Position numbers and translations under genes: made by a program
Assembly: GCA_031272345.1 (NCBI GenBank)
Contig: JAISTZ010000160.1
Span: 1-6,465 of the forward strand
Length of the DNA stretch: 6,465 bases
Source: Spirochaetaceae bacterium
GTDB taxonomy: Bacteria; Spirochaetota; Spirochaetia; Treponematales; Treponemataceae
Direction: 5' to 3'
The notes under the pieces: model-generated
Seen by the model: the letters and a program-made list of their open reading frames with translations, nothing else
What the model was told of the DNA's origin: nothing
The model's database searches: none
Shown: piece by piece, positions 1-5,308 of the stretch
How positions within the stretch are numbered: the first letter of the stretch is position 1
How the letters are laid out: each line of letters opens with the position of its first letter

Positions 1-1
1 C

Positions 2-997
2 CCGGACATGGAATTTTCGCTGATTAAAAACCAGGGGGTCCTGGTGCGGGCCCTGCAAATCGCCGCGGCCGGGCGGCACCACCTCCTGGCCTTCGGTCCC
101 CCCGGGTGCGGGAAGACCCTTGCCCTGGGCCGCTTCCCCGCCCTCCTCCCCTGCCTCACCGGCGCGGAGGCCCGGCCCGTGAGCCGCATCCACAGCCTGG
201 CCGGAAGCGCCCAGTGCGCCGAGGGGCTCATCCGCATCCCCCCCTTCAGGACGCCCCACCAGAGCACCAGCCTCGAAGGCATGACAGGCGGGGGCCCCCA
301 CTGCTCCCCGGGGGAAATTTCCCTGGCCCACAACGGGGCGCTTTTTTTGGACGAGGTCCTCGAGTTCAAACCCCACGTGCTCCAGAGCCTCCGGGTGCCC
401 CTGGAGACGGGCACGGTCTCCGTGAGCCGGGCCGGGCGGAGCGCGGTCTACCCCGCCCGGTTCGTGCTCCTTGCGGCGGCGAATCCCTGTCCCTGCGGCA
501 ACTTCGGGTCCAGGGGGAAGATCTGCCTGTGCAGCCCCAGGGCGGTGGAGCAATACTGGAAGAAATTTTCCGGCCCCCTCCTGGACCGGATCGACATCCG
601 GGCGCCCGTGTTCCACCCCCAGGACCGGGGGGAGAAGGAGCCCAGGTATTCCGCCGGAACCATGGGGACAGCGGAGCTCCGCCGGGACATCGCCAGGGCC
701 GCCGCCGCCCAGCGCTCCCGGCAGGGGGGATACAACGGCGCCATGGGCCCGGAGGACATCAGGCGCCACTGCGCCCTCGACCGGGACGCGGCGGATGCCC
801 TGGAGGAGGCCTGCCTCCTCTACGGGTTTTCCTCCAGGGGCGCGTCCTCGTGCAGGAAGGTCGCCCGGACCATCGCGGACATGGCCGGAAGCCCGGTCAT
901 CACCAGGGACCATATAGCGGAGGCGGTCTTCTTCAGGAAAAGCGAGGGCGCCCTGGCCTACGATGGGGGGTGGGACTATACCGCGGACAGGCATTAA
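2..997 (+). CDS. comM: ComM/YifB-type AAA+ ATPase (Mg-chelatase-like), 5' partial
   Basis: The C-terminal part of a ComM/YifB protein, a hexameric AAA+ motor related to magnesium-chelatase subunit I. In naturally transformable proteobacteria ComM drives branch migration during integration of incoming DNA; its role in this lineage is not shown. The frame is already open at base 2 (P-D-M-E-F), and family members carry roughly 190 more residues before this point, so the ATG at 8 is an internal methionine and the true start lies outside the window. Numbering from that Met, there is a Walker A GPPGCGKT at 30-37, a Walker B LFLDE at 112-116, and the family's cysteine cluster (NPCPCG at 159-164, then KICLCS with Cys173 and Cys175). 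The motif SGPLLDRIDI at 188-197 follows, then a C-terminal Mg-chelatase helical domain with VARTIADMAGS near 285-295. It converges with the gene ending at 1052. Very GC-rich. Confidence 0.93.
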   Translation, partial: PDMEFSLIKNQGVLVRALQIAAAGRHHLLAFGPPGCGKTLALGRFPALLPCLTGAEARPVSRIHSLAGSAQCAEGLIRIPPFRTPHQSTSLEGMTGGGPHCSPGEISLAHNGALFLDEVLEFKPHVLQSLRVPLETGTVSVSRAGRSAVYPARFVLLAAANPCPCGNFGSRGKICLCSPRAVEQYWKKFSGPLLDRIDIRAPVFHPQDRGEKEPRYSAGTMGTAELRRDIARAAAAQRSRQGGYNGAMGPEDIRRHCALDRDAADALEEACLLYGFSSRGASSCRKVARTIADMAGSPVITRDHIAEAVFFRKSEGALAYDGGWDYTADRH

Positions 998-1018
998 GCG
1001 CGGGCACTGCACATGATG

Positions 1019-1030
1019 CAGGCCCATGCG
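1019..1030 (+). repeat. 12-bp direct repeat, left copy
   Basis: CAGGCCCATGCG, exactly repeated at 3153-3164 in the same orientation. This copy lies just after the comM stop; the other lies just after the XRE gene stop. Together they bracket the four accessory genes. A 12-mer repeated once in a GC-rich window of this size is possible by chance, so a role as an insertion or recombination scar is only a hypothesis. Confidence 0.4.
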
Positions 1031-1051
1031 CCGCGCCGGCACGGATGCCGC

Positions 1052-1336
1052 TCACCCCGCGAATTTCGGGTACAAATTGTAGCCCTTTGCGGGATTGTTC
1101 GCCCCGAGGGACAGGATGAACTCGTTTTCCCTGGCCGTGAGCTCCTGGGGCGTCACGTCACCGGACCACAGGATTTCCTTGCGTATGGTGAAATCCCGCA
1201 TCTGCTCCGGCGTAAAGTCCCTCTGGATGTAATCCCTGTTGCCGCTGCCGAAGTAGGTCAGAAAGCTTCCCGTAACATCCTGCCCCACGTAGATTTTGCC
1301 GTTGGGGTAGGTGATTTTGTACACGTACTTCTTCAT
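1052..1336 (-). CDS. small GIY-YIG-like protein
   Basis: A 94-residue protein that looks like a stand-alone GIY-YIG nuclease-type domain. The N-terminus KKYVYKITYPNGKIYVG carries both halves of the signature: YVY (4-6) in place of GIY, and YVG (16-18) in place of YIG. Downstream are FGSGNRD (29-35), an Arg-containing IRKEILW (51-57), a conserved-looking Glu in ARENEF (68-73), and a C-terminal NNPAKGYNLYP (80-90). These match the order of Arg, metal-binding Glu and Asn positions expected in the family. Activity is not shown. The start at 1336 is chosen because GGAGG lies 4 nt upstream; an in-frame ATG nine codons earlier has no comparable site. It is the last gene of a minus-strand trio, 42 nt after the TPR gene. 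Family members often come from phages or mobile introns, but no intron or phage gene is visible here. Confidence 0.75.
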   Translation of the reverse strand: MKKYVYKITYPNGKIYVGQDVTGSFLTYFGSGNRDYIQRDFTPEQMRDFTIRKEILWSGDVTPQELTARENEFILSLGANNPAKGYNLYPKFAG

Positions 1337-1346
1337 AGAACCTCCA

Positions 1347-1371
1347 AAATATACCCCGCACAAAAGCGGGG
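1347..1371 (-). terminator. hairpin with T/A-rich tail between TPR and GIY-YIG genes
   Basis: CCCCGC (1354-1359) and GCGGGG (1366-1371) form a perfect 6-bp GC stem with a 6-nt loop. Read on the minus strand it is followed by TATATTTT. It may be a weak intrinsic terminator or attenuator after the TPR gene, lowering expression of the GIY-YIG gene, whose ribosome-binding site begins a few bases further on. The tail is imperfect, so partial termination or mRNA-end stabilisation is equally possible. Confidence 0.4.
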
Positions 1372-1378
1372 CAAGCCT

Positions 1379-2269
1379 TTACTCAACCACTCCAAGGATG
1401 ACAGGAATAAGCAGCGGAGGTTTCCCTCCGGCGACAACTACGTTACACGCCCGACTGCCGTCTCGACTGGGACCTACATTTGCGACCTCACCTCTTACTT
1501 TTTGACTCACGTATTGAACCGTGTGATACGTCGGATTGCCCCAGCGAAGCACCCAGCCTAAATCACCCCTCAGAAGAAGAAAGGAAATATAGTACGCATG
1601 ACCTTCTTCAAGGGCGCCTGCATCGAAAAGATCCGAGTTCCGCCTGTCCTCGTCCACACCGTGGAACGTGTAGCCCTCGGCAAGGGATTTTGCTTTCTCC
1701 GCACGTCTCGCCTCTTTTGCCTTCTGTTCCGCTATCGACGCCTCAACTTCTTCTTTCTTTTGTTTTGTTGCGGCTATAACTTTTTCACGGTCTTTATCGA
1801 GCAATGTCCCAGCGTTTGGGTCCAGCTCACGGGATTTTTCAAAATCAGCCAGGGCAAGGTTATAAAGCTCGACTTTATCCGATTGATTTTTCGACATCGA
1901 GTTATCCCCCCTCAAACGATGGACTATTCCCCGGCTAAAATAGGCTTCCGCCGAGTTTGGGGCAAGCTCTATGGCCTTGTTGCTGTCAGCTTGTGCCGTT
2001 TCAAAGTCACTCCCACACATAGCGCGCCAGGCATAGGCGGACGCAAAATTCGGGTCGAGCTTTATTGCCTCGGAAAAATAGCCCAACTTAGACCATCTCC
2101 TACCACCCTCCTCGTCGTAAGGTTTCCCGCTTTTTACCAGCGCAACACCCTTTTCATACCAGTCCTGGGCGGTTGGCGCCGGCGCGCTCGCGCTTCCCAA
2201 AGCCAAAAGGACCAGTGCCGTTACGGCAGCCGTTGCCGCCAGGTGGGGCAGCCATGTTTTGTTTGCCAT
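1379..2269 (-). CDS. exported TPR and coiled-coil protein
   Basis: A 296-residue protein of unknown specific function. An N-terminal signal sequence or anchor spans about residues 8-28 (hydrophobic AATAAVTALVLLALGSASA, possible cleavage after ASA). Three TPR-like units follow: about 35-80 (ending SEAIKLDPNFASAYAWRA), 88-121 (NKAIELAPNSAEAYFSRG) and 135-152 (ALADFEKSRELDPN). A charged Lys/Glu/Ala-rich helix, likely coiled coil, covers about 158-198. The last hundred residues (EGYTFHGVDEDRRN onward) form a separate, probably beta-rich domain that I do not recognise. TPRs normally make protein-protein contacts, so a periplasmic scaffold is inferred. The start at 2269 is set by AAGGAG 6 nt upstream; an in-frame ATG 21 codons earlier lacks a site and would put charged residues before the signal. 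Its first 49 nt overlap the end of the VanZ-like gene, which suggests translational coupling. Confidence 0.82.
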   Translation of the reverse strand: MANKTWLPHLAATAAVTALVLLALGSASAPAPTAQDWYEKGVALVKSGKPYDEEGGRRWSKLGYFSEAIKLDPNFASAYAWRAMCGSDFETAQADSNKAIELAPNSAEAYFSRGIVHRLRGDNSMSKNQSDKVELYNLALADFEKSRELDPNAGTLLDKDREKVIAATKQKKEEVEASIAEQKAKEARRAEKAKSLAEGYTFHGVDEDRRNSDLFDAGALEEGHAYYISFLLLRGDLGWVLRWGNPTYHTVQYVSQKVRGEVANVGPSRDGSRACNVVVAGGKPPLLIPVILGVVE

Positions 2270-2706
2270 GTTTTTCTCCTTGTAACTAAAGTATATATGA
2301 CGCTTTCCAGGAAAGCGCTCATGCCCATGCAAAGCACATCCAGCACGTCAAAGGTGCCCGGAATGGTTTTAAAAATTTGACTTACTTCGAGGCCCAAACC
2401 GGCGATGCTGAAAACAACACCATACCGGGTAAACCAAACACTGTTCAGCCAGAGCGCCCGGAGCGCGAACAGTCCCGACAAAAACCACAGGCCGTCGGGG
2501 ACATTGTAGACAACAAAATCCCCAAATGCCGTATTGTGTACCGACCGGTACAATGACCCAAAGAACGCGGGCTTTGGAACCAGAGAAAAGACCAGCATGT
2601 CCCCGTTTCTGAACACCCCATAGAGGGCCGCCCCAAGGGCCAGGCTCACCAGGGCCGCCGCCGTGTAGGCGAGTCTGCAACGGGTATCTGCGGCAGTGGT
2701 TTTCAA
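2221..2706 (-). CDS. VanZ-like small integral membrane protein (TTG start)
   Basis: A 161-residue membrane protein with about four hydrophobic segments, near residues 12-32, 66-86, 94-109 and 119-141. The motif NVPDGLW (68-74) and the later pattern LEVSQIFKTIPGTFDVLDVL (Glu, Gln, then Phe-Asp and Leu-Asp) resemble VanZ-like membrane proteins, whose biochemical role is mostly unknown. The short soluble C-terminus is basic. The start is TTG, placed 7 nt after a strong AAGGAGG. The nearby ATG at 2713 is in another frame and abuts that site, so it is not a credible start. It is the first gene of the minus-strand unit, directly behind a strong predicted promoter, and its 3' end overlaps the TPR gene by 49 nt. 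The membrane location beside an exported TPR protein suggests they may act together at the envelope (inference). Confidence 0.78.
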   Translation of the reverse strand: MKTTAADTRCRLAYTAAALVSLALGAALYGVFRNGDMLVFSLVPKPAFFGSLYRSVHNTAFGDFVVYNVPDGLWFLSGLFALRALWLNSVWFTRYGVVFSIAGLGLEVSQIFKTIPGTFDVLDVLCMGMSAFLESVIYTLVTRRKTWQTKHGCPTWRQRLP

Positions 2707-2713
2707 GCCTCAT

Positions 2714-2720
2714 CCTCCTT
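2714..2720 (-). promoter_or_regulatory. ribosome-binding site fixing the TTG start
   Basis: AAGGAGG on the minus strand, 7 nt before the TTG at 2706. It decides the start of the VanZ-like gene, because no ATG in that frame lies at a usable distance. Confidence 0.75.
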
Positions 2721-2724
2721 GATT

Positions 2725-2737
2725 TCGGTATTACCGA
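2725..2737. promoter_or_regulatory. palindromic operator candidate TCGGTA-T-TACCGA
   Basis: A perfect inverted repeat with 6-bp arms and a single central T. It sits where transcription from the minus-strand promoter at 2744-2772 should begin (about 2737), so a protein bound here would block that promoter. The same TCGGTA word recurs at 2790-2795. The adjacent XRE regulator is the natural candidate ligand; binding is inferred. Confidence 0.6.
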
Positions 2738-2743
2738 TTTTCC

Positions 2744-2772
2744 ATGCTATTACTTGTTTGTTATTTTGTCAA
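2744..2772 (-). promoter_or_regulatory. sigma70-type promoter for the VanZ-TPR-GIY unit
   Basis: On the minus strand a perfect -35 TTGACA (2772-2767) is followed by a 17-nt spacer and the -10 TAGCAT (2749-2744), which matches the consensus at four of six positions. The predicted start near 2737 coincides with the palindromic operator. Confidence 0.65.
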
Positions 2773-2786
2773 GCCATTACAAGAAT
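2758..2786 (+). promoter_or_regulatory. possible weak promoter for the XRE regulator
   Basis: TTGTTA (2758-2763), a 17-nt spacer and AAGAAT (2781-2786) make a weak sigma70-like promoter. Its start would fall near 2793, inside the TCGGTA half-site. It overlaps the divergent promoter face to face, so the two would compete for polymerase. The match is modest and the region is AT-rich. Confidence 0.35.
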
Positions 2787-2789
2787 TTT

Positions 2790-2795
2790 TCGGTA
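2790..2795 (+). promoter_or_regulatory. single TCGGTA half-site
   Basis: TCGGTA, sharing the 8-base word TTTCGGTA (here 2788-2795) with the left arm of the palindrome at 2725-2737. It lies just after the weak plus-strand -10 and 14 nt before the XRE start codon. This is where a weaker autorepression site would be expected. Confidence 0.4.
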
Positions 2796-2809
2796 AAAGG
2801 TCAATTTTT

Positions 2810-3139
2810 ATGGAAGAACTGGAACTCAGGGGAATCCTGGGCAACAATATCAAGCGTTGCCGCCTGAAAAATAAGATGTCCCAACTAGCCCTGGCTGAAA
2901 AATTGAACATATCAACCAACTTTTTGAGCGATATAGAGCGGTGCAAGGCGTGGATTTCCCCCACTACGCTGGTTAAATTGGCTTCGGTACTGGAAATAGA
3001 ACCCTATGAGCTTTTTAAGGCGGACGCCCTTTTGCCGGAAAAAGAAAAAAGCGTTTTACGGCGCTATGCGGACGAAAATCTTAAAGCCGTGTTAAGCCTC
3101 GTGAACCGGCTGCAAGCGATACAGGGGGGCGAAAGATAG
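2810..3139 (+). CDS. XRE-family helix-turn-helix regulator
   Basis: A 109-residue cytoplasmic DNA-binding protein of the XRE/Cro-CI type. The HTH covers about residues 10-69: scaffold helix GNNIKRCRLKNKMSQ, helix 2 QLALAEKLN (25-33), recognition helix STNFLSDIERC (35-45), then the typical SPTTLVKLASVLEIEPYELF (50-69). A short charged helical tail (77-104) could mediate dimerisation. Its size and layout resemble the small regulators found with restriction-modification and phage modules. The start at 2810 is preferred over the upstream ATG at 2744 because the HTH family begins close to this point and an AAAGG lies at a workable distance. The upstream extension would also run through the promoter region. 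It is transcribed divergently from the VanZ-TPR-GIY unit and probably controls both directions through the TCGGTA sites (inference). Lower in GC than comM or leuC. Confidence 0.9.
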   Translation: MEELELRGILGNNIKRCRLKNKMSQLALAEKLNISTNFLSDIERCKAWISPTTLVKLASVLEIEPYELFKADALLPEKEKSVLRRYADENLKAVLSLVNRLQAIQGGER

Positions 3140-3152
3140 CCATTTTTTGTGC

Positions 3153-3164
3153 CAGGCCCATGCG
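3153..3164 (+). repeat. 12-bp direct repeat, right copy
   Basis: CAGGCCCATGCG, identical to 1019-1030, placed 13 nt after the XRE gene stop and before the leuC promoter. It marks the right-hand boundary of the accessory block if the repeat is meaningful. Confidence 0.4.
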
Positions 3165-3173
3165 TCTGGCGCC

Positions 3174-3214
3174 ACATGCAGCGCCCCGTGGTAGGACGGC
3201 AGGGGTCTGCATGT
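3174..3214. repeat. inverted repeat between XRE gene and leuC
   Basis: ACATGCAG (3174-3181) and CTGCATGT (3207-3214) are perfect 8-bp arms, with an inner CCCC (3184-3187) and GGGG (3202-3205) extending the stem. GGCGC (3168-3172) with GCGCC (3181-3185) forms an alternative, competing hairpin. No T-run follows, so it is not an obvious intrinsic terminator. It lies upstream of the leuC promoter, so it would not be in a leuC transcript started there. Possible roles are an RNA end structure for the XRE gene, a protein-binding site, or an element remnant. Confidence 0.5.
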
Positions 3215-3275
3215 AGCCGAAGAATTCTGCGCCGCTGCCTGATATTTCATCTTACATGATTCAGACGCCGCGCAC

Positions 3276-3303
3276 TTGACTTTTCTTTTCCTTAAATTAT
3301 ACT
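3276..3303 (+). promoter_or_regulatory. sigma70-type promoter for leuCD
   Basis: TTGACT (-35), a 16-nt T-rich spacer and TATACT (-10), each five of six to consensus. The predicted start is near 3310, giving a short leader of about 25 nt before leuC. Such a leader is too short for a T-box or leucine attenuator, so control would have to act at initiation or elsewhere. Confidence 0.75.
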
Positions 3304-3335
3304 GTAGTTGCTTAATTCACGCTTAAGGAGGCTCT

Positions 3336-4637
3336 ATGGGACAGACCATAGCGGAAAAAATTTTCGCCGCCCACCTTGTGGACAAACCCTTTGAGGGCGT
3401 CTCCGTGCTGGCCCTGGACAGGGTGCTCTGCCACGAAATCACCACCCCCATCGCCATAAACGACCTGGTCAAGCGGGGAATGGACAGGGTGTTCGATGTT
3501 GACAAGATAAAGGCCGTGATCGACCACGTGACTCCCGCCAAGGACTCCAAAACCGCGGAACAGGGGAAGATACTCCGTGACTGGGCCCGGCGGCACAGGA
3601 TCCGGGATTTTTTCGACATCGGCGCAAACGGCGTATGCCACGCGATTTTTCCTGAAAAAGGCTATATCAGGCCGGGCTTTACGGTGATTATGGGGGACAG
3701 CCACACCTGCACCCACGGGGCCTTTGCGGCCTTTGCGGCGGGAGTCGGCACCACCGACCTGGAGGTGGGCATCCTCAAGGGAGTATGCGCCTTCAAGGAA
3801 CCAAGGACGATTCGGGTGGTCCTTACGGGGCGGCTCAAACCCGGCGTCTACGCCAAGGACGCGATTCTCCACGTGATCAGCCGCCTCGGGGTGAACGGCG
3901 CCACCAACTGCGTCCTGGAGTTCGCCGGCCCCGTGGTCGAGGGCCTCAGCATGGAAGGCAGGATGACCCTGTGCAACATGGCCGTGGAAGCGGGCGCCAC
4001 GAGCGGCATCTGCCCCTGCGACCGGGTCACCGTGGACTACCTGTGGCCCTTCATCAAGGGCGAATTCCCGTCAAAAGAAGAGGCCCTGGCATCGTATTCC
4101 CGCTGGAATTCCGACCCGGACGCGGACTACGGGGCTGTCCACGAATTCAACCTGACCAACCTGGAGCCCCTCGTCACGGTGAACTACAAGCCCGACGAAG
4201 TACGGCCCGCCAGGGAATTGGCGGGGACAAAAATCGACCAGGTCTACATCGGCTCCTGCACCAACGGCAGAATCGAAGACCTCCGGGCGGCTGCGGACGT
4301 CATCAGGGCATACCTCGCCGCGGGGAAAAAGCCCGCCCCCGGGGTCCGCTGCGTGGTGTCCCCGGCGACCCCGGCGGTATACCGCCAGGCCCTCGCGGAG
4401 GGCATCATCGCGCTTTTCATGGACGCGGGCTTCTGCGTGACAAATCCCACCTGCGGCGCGTGCCTGGGCATGAGTAACGGCGTCCTCGCCCCCGGGGAAA
4501 CCTGCGCGTCAACCACGAACCGCAACTTCAACGGCAGGATGGGAAAGGGCGGCATGGTTCACCTGATGAGCCCCGCAACGGCGGCGGCCAGTGTCTTCAC
4601 CGGCACAATCGGAAACTCGCCCCTGTACGGGGCTTAA
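3336..4637 (+). CDS. leuC: 3-isopropylmalate dehydratase large subunit (LeuC/HacA family)
   Basis: The large catalytic subunit of an aconitase-family hydro-lyase, most likely isomerising 2-isopropylmalate to 3-isopropylmalate in leucine biosynthesis, in the cytoplasm with the small subunit encoded next. It has 433 residues, normal for the two-subunit 'type 2' LeuC/homoaconitase clade. The three [4Fe-4S] ligands are visible: Cys308 in IGSCTNGR, and Cys373 and Cys376 in NPTCGACLGM. Other family motifs are DHVTPAKDSKT (64-74), GDSHTCTHGAFAAFAAGVGTTD (about 121-142) and GRMGKGGMVHLMSPATAAA near the C-terminus. AAGGAGG 4 nt before the ATG fixes the start. It has its own promoter and is followed 13 nt later by leuD. 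Substrate choice between isopropylmalate, homoaconitate or a related malate cannot be settled from this subunit. leuA and leuB are not beside it in the window. Confidence 0.93.
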   Translation: MGQTIAEKIFAAHLVDKPFEGVSVLALDRVLCHEITTPIAINDLVKRGMDRVFDVDKIKAVIDHVTPAKDSKTAEQGKILRDWARRHRIRDFFDIGANGVCHAIFPEKGYIRPGFTVIMGDSHTCTHGAFAAFAAGVGTTDLEVGILKGVCAFKEPRTIRVVLTGRLKPGVYAKDAILHVISRLGVNGATNCVLEFAGPVVEGLSMEGRMTLCNMAVEAGATSGICPCDRVTVDYLWPFIKGEFPSKEEALASYSRWNSDPDADYGAVHEFNLTNLEPLVTVNYKPDEVRPARELAGTKIDQVYIGSCTNGRIEDLRAAADVIRAYLAAGKKPAPGVRCVVSPATPAVYRQALAEGIIALFMDAGFCVTNPTCGACLGMSNGVLAPGETCASTTNRNFNGRMGKGGMVHLMSPATAAASVFTGTIGNSPLYGA

Positions 4638-4650
4638 AGGAGGCGCCAGC

Positions 4651-5184
4651 ATGAAAAACTTCGGAGGCAATGTCCTATTCCTTGACCGCAAAGACATTAA
4701 CACTGACGAAATCATCCCGGCAAAGTATCTGAATGAAAACTCCAGGGATGCCCTGGCCCCCTTCCTTCTGGAGGACCTCAAGCTCGACGGCTTCGACCCC
4801 GGCGACGTCCGGGACAAGGGCGTCATCGTCACCAGGGACAACTTCGGGTGCGGCTCCTCCAGGGAACACGCCCCCTGGGCGCTCGAGGCAAACGGCATCA
4901 ACGCCGTGTTCGCCCCGAGCTTTGCCCGCATCTTCAGGCAGAACATGTACAACTGCGGCCTCATGGCGGCGGAACTGTCCCAAGGGGACATCGACGACAT
5001 CATCACCCGCTTCGGCAAGACCGGCCCCGTCCGGTGTTCCGTCACCTGGGACAAGGACGGCAGGGGCGCCCTGACGGTAGTCTCCGGCCAGGCCGAAAAG
5101 ACCTACAGCTTCAACCTCGAAGGTTTCGACAGGGCCCTCATCGAGAGTGACGGCTGGGTGGGTTATGCGGACCGCAAGTATTGA
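4651..5184 (+). CDS. leuD: 3-isopropylmalate dehydratase small subunit (LeuD family)
   Basis: The 177-residue small (swivel-domain) subunit that completes the LeuC active site. Family marks are DINTDEIIPAKYLNEN (15-30), FGCGSSREHAPWAL (65-78) and FARIFRQNMYNCG (91-103). The loop after KYL (here NEN at 28-30) is the region that tunes substrate in this family. It is neither the YLRT of characterised archaeal homoaconitase small subunits nor their isopropylmalate-type loop, so specificity stays open. The start at 4651 is set by AAAGGAGG (4636-4643), which overlaps the leuC stop. An in-frame ATG 20 codons upstream would run into leuC and adds no family sequence. Co-transcribed with leuC, with a candidate terminator directly after the stop. 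Confidence 0.93.
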   Translation: MKNFGGNVLFLDRKDINTDEIIPAKYLNENSRDALAPFLLEDLKLDGFDPGDVRDKGVIVTRDNFGCGSSREHAPWALEANGINAVFAPSFARIFRQNMYNCGLMAAELSQGDIDDIITRFGKTGPVRCSVTWDKDGRGALTVVSGQAEKTYSFNLEGFDRALIESDGWVGYADRKY

Positions 5185-5216
5185 CGCCCGCCCAGGGGAA
5201 CGGGTTTGCGTTTTTT
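5184..5216 (+). terminator. probable leuCD terminator
   Basis: Starting at the last base of the leuD stop, ACGCCCG can pair with CGG plus GCGT across an imperfect stem (5184-5190 with 5201-5211, bulged), followed by six T (5211-5216). The stem is interrupted, so efficiency is uncertain. Confidence 0.45.
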
Positions 5217-5250
5217 CAGCAAAATTCATAATTTTTCCATGAAGCGCCGC

Positions 5251-5279
5251 TTGATTCAAGCCGAAAATTGTGTTATGCT
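5251..5279 (+). promoter_or_regulatory. sigma70-type promoter for the small secreted protein
   Basis: TTGATT (-35), a 17-nt spacer and TATGCT (-10), with a predicted start near 5286 and a leader of about 23 nt to the ATG. This makes the downstream gene a separate transcription unit from leuCD. Confidence 0.65.
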
Positions 5280-5308
5280 TGATCATCTTTCTATTTAAGG
5301 AGTATTTT

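Noticed and set aside
1037..1050. CGGCA/TGCCG hairpin between the converging comM and GIY-YIG genes as a terminator
   Set aside because: Only 5 bp of stem with no T-run on either strand. A terminator must exist here or nearby, but this is not convincing.
106..1119. Long open frame on the plus strand overlapping comM
   Set aside because: Its product is dominated by Pro, Gly and Arg, as expected from an off-frame reading of GC-rich DNA. comM explains the region.
1013..1561. 182-codon open frame antisense to the GIY-YIG-like and TPR genes
   Set aside because: It runs across two convincing minus-strand genes and the spacer between them; the product has no recognisable features.
1598..2380. 260-codon open frame antisense to the TPR gene
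   Set aside because: No family features and no ribosome-binding site. The minus-strand TPR protein has a signal sequence, TPR motifs and a good start site.
3304..3335. T-box, leucine attenuator or riboswitch upstream of leuC
   Set aside because: The predicted leader is only about 25 nt, with no leucine-rich leader peptide and no terminator between promoter and start codon.
3312..3872. 186-codon open frame antisense to leuC
   Set aside because: Antisense to conserved LeuC sequence and crosses the leuC start region; no features of its own.
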